NCBI GenBank assembly: GCA_964443135.1
Contig: CAYUBQ010000001.1
Coordinates: 1 to 64,000, forward strand
Source of the DNA: JAIPEI01 sp964443135
GTDB lineage: Bacteria; Desulfobacterota; DSM-4660; Desulfatiglandales; HGW-15
DNA: 64,000 nt
Direction of reading: 5' to 3'
A program made the position numbers and the translations under genes. The notes beneath the pieces were generated by a model, which was not told where the DNA came from, did not search any database, and saw only the letters and a program-made list of their open reading frames with translations. Below are positions 17,817 through 26,052 of the stretch, piece after piece; position 1 is the stretch's first letter, and every line of letters begins with the position of its first letter.

Positions 17817-18676
17817 GCCCCGCGGAAGGAACGACCCTCTGCTTTCCGGACGGGGAAAAATCCTGCTTTGCCTGCTGTCCCCCCATCCGCCCGGCCGGAT
17901 ACGAGCACGTCCGGTACGAGATCCTGGTCAAGCGGGTCCTTCGGGAGAACACGCGGGCCTATCGGGCGGAGGAACGGAAGGTGCGGCCCATCACGGGGTT
18001 CAGCTGCTGGGCCCTGGGGTACCTGGATCCGGCCTGCCGACTCGTGGGCTGCCTGCTCCACCCGGCCCGCCACGGCGGGGAGGACCTTCGCTTCCGGGTC
18101 GACTTCGGCGAAAAGTGCCGGAGAGAGGCCTGCCCCGAGGCGGACGTCTTCGACCGGCTGGAACCGGACGCCCGAGCGTTCTGGCTCCGCCTGGCGGACG
18201 GTCTGGACGCCTTCGCCTACTCCAGCCGGCTCCGGAACCCCCTGTTCCGGTTCCTGAACTGGGGCCCCACAGTCCTCCGGCGAATCCAGCGGGACGCGAA
18301 GGGCCGGGGTCCCTGTCACTCCGCCGCCTCCCTGGAGCGGGCCTACCCCATCCTGGCATCCTCTCTCGCCCCCCGGGGCTGGGCCTATCCCGTGGAGCGG
18401 CTCTGCGCGCTGAGGGGAATCGGGCTGCTCCGGGAAGTCGAAACCGCCAAGGCCCTGGAATCCGGTCTTCGCGACCTGCTCGACCGCCTCCGCCGGGAAG
18501 GGATCCTCCAGGAAGCACAGGGCGGCGTGCACACCCACAGGCTCCCTATGGACCGCGCCTTTCTGAACTTCCTGAGGCTGACCGCAGGCATCCGTCGGCT
18601 CACCCCGGAGCAGGCTCGGGCCCAGAAGGCCCGATTGGACGACACGCTAGAGAAGCTTGCCGAAACAATACGATGA
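17813..18676 (+). CDS. Cysteine-rich protein of unknown function, coupled to the CBS gene
   Basis: 287 residues from a GTG at 17813 with a strong GGAGGAGG Shine-Dalgarno sequence; the GTGA overlap with the preceding stop implies coupled translation. The N-terminal half is Cys-rich: SCFACCPP, GFSCWALGYLDPACRLVGC, and KCRREAC, with a His at LLHPARHGG. This could bind zinc or an Fe-S cluster. The second half is helical and Arg/Leu-rich, without a hydrophobic membrane segment. No family is recognised; the pairing with a CorC-type protein suggests a metal-related role. Confidence 0.65.
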   Translation: MSPAEGTTLCFPDGEKSCFACCPPIRPAGYEHVRYEILVKRVLRENTRAYRAEERKVRPITGFSCWALGYLDPACRLVGCLLHPARHGGEDLRFRVDFGEKCRREACPEADVFDRLEPDARAFWLRLADGLDAFAYSSRLRNPLFRFLNWGPTVLRRIQRDAKGRGPCHSAASLERAYPILASSLAPRGWAYPVERLCALRGIGLLREVETAKALESGLRDLLDRLRREGILQEAQGGVHTHRLPMDRAFLNFLRLTAGIRRLTPEQARAQKARLDDTLEKLAETIR

Positions 18677-18737
18677 TTCGAGGCCAATGTCTGGGAAAAG
18701 GTCGTAAAATGGGCAACCGGTCACGGGGTCGGTGGGC

Positions 18738-19403
18738 TTACAACAAAGCAATTGCTGAGTGATTTCTTTTTGATTGGGTCAAGTGTACCCGCAGCGCCTT
18801 TTTTGCTTCCTCCAAGTGATTTCTCATTGCGGATTCGGCCAACGAAGGGTCCCGAGCCCTCAAGGCGTCCAGGATCTGGCCATGCTCCTCCAAGCTTCTA
18901 CGACACTGGTTGGGCATGGTAGGGAAAATTCTGGCGATAGGGTCTACACGAAAACGAAAATTAGATCGAATTTCAATAAGATAGGAGTTCTGAGTTGCCT
19001 CGGTAATCAGCCAGTGAAAACGGGCGTTCAGTTCAAAAAGCGACTCCAAATTTTCCTGATGGATTGCTTCCTCAAATAGCTTGTTACACTTTTCGAGTTC
19101 TGCAATTTGCTTGTCGCTGATTTTGGTACAAGCCAAGTTACTGGATGCTCCCTCAAGGATGATCAATACATCATAAATACTGAAAACTTGTTCAAGAGAA
19201 AGCTTCGTTACTTTTGCACCTATTCCTGGGATTATCTGTATAAAACCTTCCTTTTCTAACTGGTTTAAGGCTTCTCTTACAGGAGTTCTGCTAACTTGAA
19301 ACTGCTTGGAAAGCGCTAACTCTGTAAGATGTTCTCCTGGATTATATATCTTGTTTATTATAGCCTCTCGAAGTTCCCTAATTATTTTTTGCTTAAGATT
19401 CAT
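18738..19403 (-). CDS. GntR-family transcriptional regulator (FCD subfamily)
   Basis: 221 residues. Residues 1-70 form the winged helix (NPGEHLTELALSKQF, SRTPVREALNQLEKEGFI), and the rest is the all-helical FCD ligand-binding domain with its metal-binding pattern (LNARFHWLIT, SLEEHGQILDAL, AMRNHLEEA). FCD regulators usually repress catabolic operons until an organic acid binds. It is the last gene on the minus-strand catabolic island and is likely its local regulator. Codon use is AT-rich, unlike the preceding genes. The start at MNLKQK is chosen because the fold begins there; there is no clear Shine-Dalgarno sequence. Confidence 0.88.
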   Translation of the reverse strand: MNLKQKIIRELREAIINKIYNPGEHLTELALSKQFQVSRTPVREALNQLEKEGFIQIIPGIGAKVTKLSLEQVFSIYDVLIILEGASSNLACTKISDKQIAELEKCNKLFEEAIHQENLESLFELNARFHWLITEATQNSYLIEIRSNFRFRVDPIARIFPTMPNQCRRSLEEHGQILDALRARDPSLAESAMRNHLEEAKKALRVHLTQSKRNHSAIALL

Positions 19404-19522
19404 TTTTATATATAGCCCGTATATCTCTATTCCTATCGAAAAATAAATGTAATCTACTAATCGTAAGAATAGATAACTAATGACTCTATCACTCAATTAC
19501 GACTAACATATCCAATTTACAT

Positions 19523-21064
19523 TCACAAGGCATGTTTCCGCACTTTCCCCAAAGCAGTCCTCGGAAACTCTTCGCAAAGTACGATCTTCTTCGGCCATTT
19601 GTACTTGGCCAAACGTCCTTCACAAAACCCGTGCAACTGTGCCAGGGTGCAGCGAGACCCATCCTTCGCGATCACGTAGGCTACGCCGACCTCTCCCCAG
19701 GTTTCGTCAGGAAGCCCCACCACGGCTACGTCCTCGATCCCAGGGTGCTCCCGGAGCACACGCTCCACCTCGGCCGGGTACACGTTTTCCCCTCCGGAGA
19801 TGTACATGTCCTTGGAGCGGTCCACCAGGTAGAAGAACCCGTCCTCGTCCTGCCTGGCCAGGTCGCCCGTGTGAAGCCACCCGTTCACGATGGTCTCCTC
19901 GGTCCTGACCGGGTCCTGCCAGTACTCCTTCATCATGATGGAACCCCTCACCACGATCTCCCCCACTTCGCCGGGAACCACCCGTTTTCCCACTGCATCC
20001 ACGATTTCCACCTCCGCGTGGAATACCGGTCGGCCGACGGTTCCGGGTCTCCGAAGCGAATCCTCCTCGGAGGCCCATAGAAGGATCGAGGTTTCGGTCT
20101 GTCCCATGATCTGCCGCAGCGGGAACCCCGCCTCACTGCAGGCGGCCAGGAGCTTCGGGGTTGTCTTCTCCCCGCCGATGGCGCTGACCTTGAGCGAGGC
20201 AAGAGACCCCTTTTCTGCGGGGTCCACCCCCAGGAGGGCCCGGTACACGGTGGGAACACCCAAGAACTTCGTGACCCTGTGCCTCTCGATCTCCTGAAAC
20301 GCCCGAACCGGATCGAATCTCGGATGGATGACCATGGTCGCACCCTTGTATAGCATAGGAGAGGCCTGAATGAACAGTCCTCCCGAGTGGAAGAGCGGCA
20401 GGAGCACAAGCATGACGTCGTCGAAGTGGAGCTTGAAGAAGATGTCCGCATTGAGGCAGTTGAAAAATGTCTTCCTGTGTGAGAGCACGGCCCCCTTGGG
20501 CTGTCCCGTGGTCCCCGAGGTGTACATGATCACATGGGGCTCCTCGGGGTCCGCAGGCCCGAGGGATTTGGTCAGGAAGGGACTTTTCCCTTCCATCGGC
20601 GCCGAGTCGCGCACGTAGTCGAGAAACCGGCTGTTCTCCTGCCCTCCGGCCGCAGGCTTCTTCCTCAGCACGGCCTGCAGCATGAGGGGAAGGTCACGAT
20701 CCAGCCCGAGCGATTCCACGATCCCCTCGTACCGCTCCCCGAAGACGAACAGCCTCGGCCGCCCGTTTCTCAGCGTGTACTCCAACTCCGGGCCGGCCAG
20801 CCGGAAGTTCACGGGGATGAAGATGGCGCCGAGACGGGAGCAGGCCAGATAGATCTCGAGGAACTCTGGGCAGTTCGGAAGCATGGCCGCCACACGGTCC
20901 CCCTTTTCGATCCCCAGGGACTGAAACCAGCAGCTCGCCCGGTCGGCCCTTTGGTGCAGCTCCCAATAAGTAATCTCCTCTCCCTCGTACAGGATGGCCG
21001 GCTTCTCGGGATCCAGCTCGCTCCAGCGCTGAACCCACCACGCGATGTTCATGGATTTGATCAT
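19523..21064 (-). CDS. AMP-forming acyl-CoA ligase
   Basis: 513 residues from MIKSMNIAWWVQRW, with AAGGA at five bases; the same frame is open further upstream but there encodes a transporter remnant. ANL-superfamily motifs are all present: P-loop YTSGTTGQPKGAVLSHR, MGQTETS, GWLHTGDLARQDEDGFFY, DRSKDMYISGGENVYP, and the C-terminal Lys region ALGKVRK. It would activate a carboxylic acid to its CoA thioester through an acyl-AMP. In this operon the acid is probably the ring-cleavage product of the preceding enzymes; it could also be an aromatic or medium-chain acid. Confidence 0.87.
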   Translation of the reverse strand: MIKSMNIAWWVQRWSELDPEKPAILYEGEEITYWELHQRADRASCWFQSLGIEKGDRVAAMLPNCPEFLEIYLACSRLGAIFIPVNFRLAGPELEYTLRNGRPRLFVFGERYEGIVESLGLDRDLPLMLQAVLRKKPAAGGQENSRFLDYVRDSAPMEGKSPFLTKSLGPADPEEPHVIMYTSGTTGQPKGAVLSHRKTFFNCLNADIFFKLHFDDVMLVLLPLFHSGGLFIQASPMLYKGATMVIHPRFDPVRAFQEIERHRVTKFLGVPTVYRALLGVDPAEKGSLASLKVSAIGGEKTTPKLLAACSEAGFPLRQIMGQTETSILLWASEEDSLRRPGTVGRPVFHAEVEIVDAVGKRVVPGEVGEIVVRGSIMMKEYWQDPVRTEETIVNGWLHTGDLARQDEDGFFYLVDRSKDMYISGGENVYPAEVERVLREHPGIEDVAVVGLPDETWGEVGVAYVIAKDGSRCTLAQLHGFCEGRLAKYKWPKKIVLCEEFPRTALGKVRKHAL

Positions 21065-21319
21065 GATCATCCTTTCGTCAAGCTCTGCGGAATCCTGGGG
21101 GATCGCCGAAAGCGCTTGCATTTCAGGAACCAGCCCCTTGAAGTACGGAGGTGCGGTGCAGATGATATCAACGATTCCCCCTCTCAAGGTTTCGGCCTGC
21201 TGAAATGAAGGGACGGCCTCGGGACCGCCTATCCTTTTGATTTCCAGCTCTCCCGCACGTTCACGATTGATCCGTCCCACCCATTGATTGAAGAAAGTAC
21301 ACACAATGATGTTTGAAAG
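21065..21319 (-). pseudogene. Internal fragment of a TRAP DctP gene fused in frame to the ligase
   Basis: About 80 residues (FFNQWVGRINRERAGELEI, RIGGPEAVPSFQQAE, LRGGIVDIICTAPPYF) match residues 49 to about 120 of the intact DctP-type protein at 37126-38112 (FLEQVNQRGKGIVQI, LVGGPESIPGRDQPEA, VRRGSIDLSLVPTSYY). The signal peptide and the rest are missing: a TAG precedes the fragment, and it then reads straight into the ligase frame. The fragment shows that a second TRAP system once stood upstream of the ligase and was deleted. A hybrid protein from a GTG at 21304 is possible but has no ribosome binding site. Confidence 0.7.
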
Positions 21320-21446
21320 CTAGAAAGTGATCGCTTTCAACTGAATCGATTTCGCTTCAACAGGCTTTATTTATAATATGATGAAAGAAAAAGTCAAAAG
21401 AATGGCGATAGAAATAAAATCTTCATTTCACCTCTTTCTTTGTACT

Positions 21447-21460
21447 ATAATGTACATTAT
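21447..21460. promoter_or_regulatory. Palindromic operator candidate upstream of the ligase
   Basis: ATAATGTACATTAT is a perfect 14-bp palindrome in the AT-rich spacer between the pyrD-like stop and the transporter remnant/ligase. Such short, centre-symmetric sequences are typical sites for GntR/FCD regulators, one of which is encoded 2 kb away. Binding is inferred. Confidence 0.4.
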
Positions 21461-21468
21461 GACAAAAA

Positions 21469-22389
21469 TCAATCGCTAAAACTACCAACAAGATCGTCTA
21501 GCTTGATTTGGTTTTCAATCAAGTAATTTCGAATGCCTTCGATGATTTGATGCATCACGTGGGGGTTGATGAACTTGTATGTACCGATCTCTACAGCTCT
21601 GGCTCCCACGATCAAGAACTCCAAGGCATCCTCCGGACCGGTGATCCCCCCGATTCCAATCACCGGAACATCCACGGCCTGAACCGCCTGATAGACCAAT
21701 CGAAGGGCCAGAGGCTTGACACAAGGGCCGATGAGGCTTCCCATCTGATTCGGGTGGATCACGGACCGGCGCGTATGGATGTCCACCCCCATGGCTCTCG
21801 GTGAGTTGATCAAGGACAATGCGTCGGCCCCGGCCTCTGCGCAGGCACGAGCAATCACGGAGACATCCGTGATGTCGGCAGACAGCTTGGGAATCAGTGT
21901 CAGGTCCGTCACCGCCCTGACCCGACTCACGACGTCATATGCGAGATCAGGATCCGAGCTGAACAACGTCCCCTTTTCGAGATTTGGACAGCTAATCACG
22001 AGCTCGAGGGCGGAAATCCCGGTTTCTTGACTCAATCGATCCGCAAGTTGGACAAAATCCGCGACAGTGTCTCCGCGCACATTGACGATCAACGGTGTAT
22101 CGTGCTTCCGATAGTAAGGAAGCTTTTCACGAATGAACCGATCGAGCCCGACATTTTGGGATCCCCCCGAAAACAAAGCACCTGCATAGGTTTCAAAGAA
22201 ACGAGGGGGCGGGTTTCCCAACTTGGGCTTCACGCTGATGGCTTTCGTGATCAACGCTCCAAGCTCGGAACAATCAACAAAATCCTTTAGCTCTCGACCG
22301 TACCCAAACGTTCCAGCAGCCGGTATCACGGGGTTCTTGAGTACCATGCGTCCGATCTTTACGGACAGGTCAATTGTATCAGGATTCAT
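21469..22389 (-). CDS. Divergent PyrD-like (class 1B) flavoprotein, probable N-heterocycle dehydrogenase/reductase
   Basis: 306 residues with the full TIM-barrel pattern of dihydroorotate/dihydropyrimidine dehydrogenases. Lys49 (LITKA), the catalytic Cys134 (SCPN), Asn136 and the Asn195-Ser196 pair (LINSP) are kept, and the FMN phosphate loops IGIGGITG and GARAVEIGT are present. Two Asn residues that hold the substrate in family 1 enzymes are replaced: Phe73 stands where MLNS is normal, and Val131 where LNxSCPN is normal. With the catabolic neighbours this argues against a biosynthetic role and for reduction of a different ring. It overlaps the electron-transfer subunit gene by 11 bases. Confidence 0.85.
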   Translation of the reverse strand: MNPDTIDLSVKIGRMVLKNPVIPAAGTFGYGRELKDFVDCSELGALITKAISVKPKLGNPPPRFFETYAGALFSGGSQNVGLDRFIREKLPYYRKHDTPLIVNVRGDTVADFVQLADRLSQETGISALELVISCPNLEKGTLFSSDPDLAYDVVSRVRAVTDLTLIPKLSADITDVSVIARACAEAGADALSLINSPRAMGVDIHTRRSVIHPNQMGSLIGPCVKPLALRLVYQAVQAVDVPVIGIGGITGPEDALEFLIVGARAVEIGTYKFINPHVMHQIIEGIRNYLIENQIKLDDLVGSFSD

Positions 22390-23263
22390 CCAGCACCACC
22401 TCTTCTAGAGAAAATACAGGTCCATCGATGCAGGTTAGAGCATATCCGTATGATGAACCATCTTCGAATTGTGCATAAGAGTCGTTATTTCTATTCTTCT
22501 GAATGGCTTCTCTATCAACCTTGCACACACAGCTATAACAAACACCCATACCGCATGCCATGCGCTTTTCAATGGAAACTTGTGTCCTCAAGCTGTGCTT
22601 TTCCGATACCACTTGCAATGCTTTCAGCATCGGGATGGGGCCACACGCATAAACATTCAATTCTTCTTTCTTCGATGGGTCCATTGCCGACAAATCGGAA
22701 TCCAGAAGCTCCGTGACCACACCGTGGTAGCCCTCCGAGCCGTCTTCGGTGGCCACCAAAATCCCGGCTCCACGTCCGAGCTCCCCAAACAGCCTGGGAA
22801 ACAGGGACACCTCGGCGTTCCTCGCGCCCAAATAGCAAGTCAAATCGGCTTCTTTTCCATGTTTTTCGATGATTTTTCTTGCGAGCAGATGCAGGGGGGC
22901 TCCTCCCATTCCCCCTCCGACCAGGATGTGGGTCCGATCCGTATCTTCATACTGAAACCCCCGACCGCATGGCCCAATCAGGTCCAACTCGTCGCCGGGT
23001 TGGATACGGTACAGGAGGGATGTCCCCCGACCGACGACCTTGAATACGATTTGAATTCTCCAAGGTTTCCCGGCTGCGCCTCGGACGTTGAATACCGAAA
23101 AGGGCCTCCGAAAAAGCGGATCCATCAGGTCCCGTACGCGCACATTGAGGAACTGCCCCGGCTCCACCTGCTGAGCCAGTCCCGATGGATCCAGCAGCGT
23201 GAGCCGAGCCGTCTCTTGGTCGAAGCGCTCGATCGATTCCAATTCCGCCGTGGTCTGAATCAT
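22379..23263 (-). CDS. PyrK-like electron-transfer subunit (FAD, [2Fe-2S])
   Basis: 294 residues. The ferredoxin-reductase-type FAD domain is seen at LFRRPFSVFNV, the NAD-binding part at HILVGGGMGGAPLHLLAR and YACGPIPMLKAL, and the C-terminal [2Fe-2S] ligands at CGMGVCYSCVC with a last Cys at YALTCIDGP. Such subunits pass electrons between NAD(H) and the FMN of the partner. The gene directly precedes and overlaps the PyrD-like gene, so the two form a heteromeric NAD-dependent dehydrogenase/reductase. Confidence 0.9.
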   Translation of the reverse strand: MIQTTAELESIERFDQETARLTLLDPSGLAQQVEPGQFLNVRVRDLMDPLFRRPFSVFNVRGAAGKPWRIQIVFKVVGRGTSLLYRIQPGDELDLIGPCGRGFQYEDTDRTHILVGGGMGGAPLHLLARKIIEKHGKEADLTCYLGARNAEVSLFPRLFGELGRGAGILVATEDGSEGYHGVVTELLDSDLSAMDPSKKEELNVYACGPIPMLKALQVVSEKHSLRTQVSIEKRMACGMGVCYSCVCKVDREAIQKNRNNDSYAQFEDGSSYGYALTCIDGPVFSLEEVVLDES

Positions 23264-23284
23264 TCGATTTCCTCCTGAGCACCA

Positions 23285-24688
23285 TCACTGCACAGCAACG
23301 GTCGACGCCGTCAGGCCACGCACATCTCGAAGCGTTTCGATGGTCTTGCACATGGCCGTGATTTCGTCCCGGCGATCCTTTCCCAAGGTCCGCTCGCTCA
23401 AGCGGCTGAACTTCGCCTCGAGCTCGGCCCAGCTCAGTGGGTTTTCCAGCGCACCTTTGGGATGGTCCACCCTTTGCTCATGGGTCTTCCCCCGAAGCGT
23501 ATCCACCCGCACCGTGGCCGGCCACCGGCCCTTTGAGAACGCCTGGTCCATGCGGGCATCCGCTTCAAAATGAATCTTCTGCGCCAAGCCCAGAACGGCC
23601 TCATCGTGCAAGGCCTCTTTACTGAACTCATTCGGCGTGAGCTCGCCGAAGACCGCGGCCGCCGCCAGGCAATAGGGAAGGCTCGTCTGAGCGTCTCCAT
23701 AGGTCAGAGGTCGATAGGCATCTGTCTTGGAAGAGAAAATCCTGTCATGAGCGGTTGGAATCGCCACATCGATCCGCTCAATGTCTTCCGGCCCGAGATG
23801 ATTGGCCGCAAGAATGTCCAGCAAACCGTCGATGGGAGACGCGGCGGCATGAATACAGTTGCGGTACTTGATGGCCGCCCTCAGCACATAGGGCTCATGC
23901 GCTCCGAAACTTTCGAGAGATTCAGGGTCAAAGTGCCCACAGGAAAAGGCCCGCAAGAACCCGTTTTTCCCTTCCAGCACGGTTGTTGGAGCGGAAAACC
24001 CAGCCATGGCCATCTGCGCCGACAGGATGCCGGAGCTTGCGCTGTTCCCTCCCGGCAGCCGCCTTGCCGATGTGATGGGTGTGCTCGTTAGGGGTTCAAG
24101 GAGCCCCCCCGCCATGGAGCCGGCAATACCCAGTGCGTTGCACAATTGCTCCTGGGTGGCCCCAAGCAGCTTTCCGGCGGCGGCGGCGGCGCCGAAGACA
24201 CCGCAAGTAGCTGTGGGATGAAAACCCAGATTTTGATGGGCCATCCTGTTTACCCCTGAGTTGATCGCCATGGCAATGGATGTCATCACGTCATAGCCAG
24301 CAATCAGAGCGGTCAACAGAGATTTTCCATCCGCATGCAAGGTATCTCCAACCGAAAGGACGACCGGGACGAGCACCGGCTCACAGTGTAAAACACACTC
24401 CAGAACAGTATCGCTATAATCATGGGTGTATGCTAATACGCCATTGGCTAGTGCAGCACCCATACAATCAGTTTTCAAGCCATATCCACAAATAGTCGAT
24501 TCTTGATTTCGATCCAGCTGTTTTATCAATTTACAAATATTGTCTCCATGTACTGTACGATAACCGCTCAAGATCAACCCTAATCCATCAAAAAAAAGCA
24601 TTTTTGATTTTTCTAAAACAGATGGCTGTATACTATCGAACTCATAATTGAATATATGCAATGCGATTTCTTCAGAAAAAGTATTCAT
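23285..24688 (-). CDS. MmgE/PrpD-family protein
   Basis: 467 residues from the ATG at 24688, which has AGGTGA at five bases; the frame is open 33 bases further. Family landmarks include the helical N-terminal domain with THDYSDTV, and GFHPTATCGVFGAAAAAGKLLG, LRAFSCGHFD and KYRNCIHAAASPIDGLL. The family includes 2-methylcitrate dehydratase, cis-aconitate decarboxylase and iminodisuccinate epimerase, so the protein may add or remove water, carboxylate or stereochemistry on a small acid. In this operon it likely acts on a ring-opened intermediate; the exact reaction cannot be read from the sequence. Confidence 0.85.
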   Translation of the reverse strand: MNTFSEEIALHIFNYEFDSIQPSVLEKSKMLFFDGLGLILSGYRTVHGDNICKLIKQLDRNQESTICGYGLKTDCMGAALANGVLAYTHDYSDTVLECVLHCEPVLVPVVLSVGDTLHADGKSLLTALIAGYDVMTSIAMAINSGVNRMAHQNLGFHPTATCGVFGAAAAAGKLLGATQEQLCNALGIAGSMAGGLLEPLTSTPITSARRLPGGNSASSGILSAQMAMAGFSAPTTVLEGKNGFLRAFSCGHFDPESLESFGAHEPYVLRAAIKYRNCIHAAASPIDGLLDILAANHLGPEDIERIDVAIPTAHDRIFSSKTDAYRPLTYGDAQTSLPYCLAAAAVFGELTPNEFSKEALHDEAVLGLAQKIHFEADARMDQAFSKGRWPATVRVDTLRGKTHEQRVDHPKGALENPLSWAELEAKFSRLSERTLGKDRRDEITAMCKTIETLRDVRGLTASTVAVQ

Positions 24689-24727
24689 TATTTCACCTGA
24701 GAACTTGACATTTTGGAACAAAACAAC

Positions 24728-26032
24728 TTAACCAAATTTTGTTTCGTGTTTTTCTTGGTTACATATATCCATTGCGGTCAATGCATAGACCTTTGCCGCT
24801 TGCACAAGGTCATTCATGCTCACCGCTGGAATGCCCCCATGTCCCCGTCCCGCGCCCGGACCGTAGTTGGCCGCGGGAATGCCTGCCTCGTTGAACACGT
24901 TGGTATCCCGCCACATGCTGGCACGCGGACCGGACACCCGCTTCATGTCCTGACGGACGACCCTTCGATGGGCCCTCTCTACACTTTCGGCAAGAGGTTC
25001 AATCCCTTTGGCTTCATACCCCCTCCTGTGCACATAGAGTTCAACCTCCCCTTTGAAGTCAAGGGACCGGACCAATTGCTCGAGCGAATGCTTGACGGCG
25101 AGTGGATCTTGGGCCGGGGGCGTTCGCACGTCCACGTAGATTGTGCAGATCTCGGGCGAGACGGAAGGAAAATAGGGCGCTCCTCCCCGAATCGCACCGA
25201 TATTGACTTTTGGTGTCAGTCTTCCCCACTCGCTCTCATAAGTGCTCGCGTTCTCATACTTCAGAGCCCACTCTTCAAGTTTTTCTACCAGTTTACACAT
25301 CCGAACAATTGCATTGGGGTTTTCAGACACACGATAGGGACGGCACAAATAAGGGACATAAAGAGAAGGTTCGCCGTAAACAGTTATTTTGAAAAGACAT
25401 TTGCCTGCTTCCAGAGGACCGAAAGCAAGCTGTGTATTTTCCGCTACCAACGCATAGTCTGCAACAACACCCCTTGAAACCATATATCGGCATCCTAAAT
25501 CATGGCTTGCAAAATCATCAGGAAGATATTCATCGATGGGTTCCCACTCAATTTCACCAACCACTGCTGTCAAAATCAAATCACCTTTCAGAATAATACC
25601 TGCCTCCCTTAAGGCTTTTGCAGCAATCAGGAAACATGCCATTGGACCTTTATCGTTGACGATGCCATTTCCATAGAGATGGTCCTCGTCGCGCCAAGCG
25701 CGATGATCAATCTCTTTTTGAGGATCCCTGTGAATCCATATGTCGCGATCGGACACCGAAGTATCCATGTGGGCATTGAACAACAGCGAATGCCCCCCGC
25801 CACTCCCGACCACGTTGCCCACCACATTGGGCCGATCCGGGTTCAGGGCGATGGCTTTCGCGCTGATGCCCTCGCTGAACAGCCACTCGATAAGGAAATC
25901 GGCAACGGGTTTCTCACATCCCGGAGGGCTGTCAATGTTGCCTAGATCCAGGGCCAGCGCAGCCAGCTCATCTTGATCGATTCGATCCAAGACATGTGCC
26001 ACATTTTCCTCATCCGAGCGCAACGGCATCAA
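24728..26032 (-). CDS. M20-family metallo-amidohydrolase (ArgE/DapE/carbamoylase type)
   Basis: 434 residues. The dizinc site is evident: FNAHMDTS (His and catalytic Asp), GNGIVNDKGP (bridging Asp), the acidic pair region AVVGEIEWEP, and a late His at GAGRGHGG. A dimerisation/lid domain lies in the middle. M20 enzymes hydrolyse N-acyl or N-carbamoyl amides, so this one may remove a carbamoyl, formyl or acyl group left by ring opening. It lies between the molybdenum hydroxylase large subunit (20 bases) and the MmgE/PrpD gene (39 bases), which indicates one operon. Confidence 0.87.
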   Translation of the reverse strand: MMPLRSDEENVAHVLDRIDQDELAALALDLGNIDSPPGCEKPVADFLIEWLFSEGISAKAIALNPDRPNVVGNVVGSGGGHSLLFNAHMDTSVSDRDIWIHRDPQKEIDHRAWRDEDHLYGNGIVNDKGPMACFLIAAKALREAGIILKGDLILTAVVGEIEWEPIDEYLPDDFASHDLGCRYMVSRGVVADYALVAENTQLAFGPLEAGKCLFKITVYGEPSLYVPYLCRPYRVSENPNAIVRMCKLVEKLEEWALKYENASTYESEWGRLTPKVNIGAIRGGAPYFPSVSPEICTIYVDVRTPPAQDPLAVKHSLEQLVRSLDFKGEVELYVHRRGYEAKGIEPLAESVERAHRRVVRQDMKRVSGPRASMWRDTNVFNEAGIPAANYGPGAGRGHGGIPAVSMNDLVQAAKVYALTAMDICNQEKHETKFG

Positions 26033-26052
26033 AACCCCCTCCTGAGTCGGCC

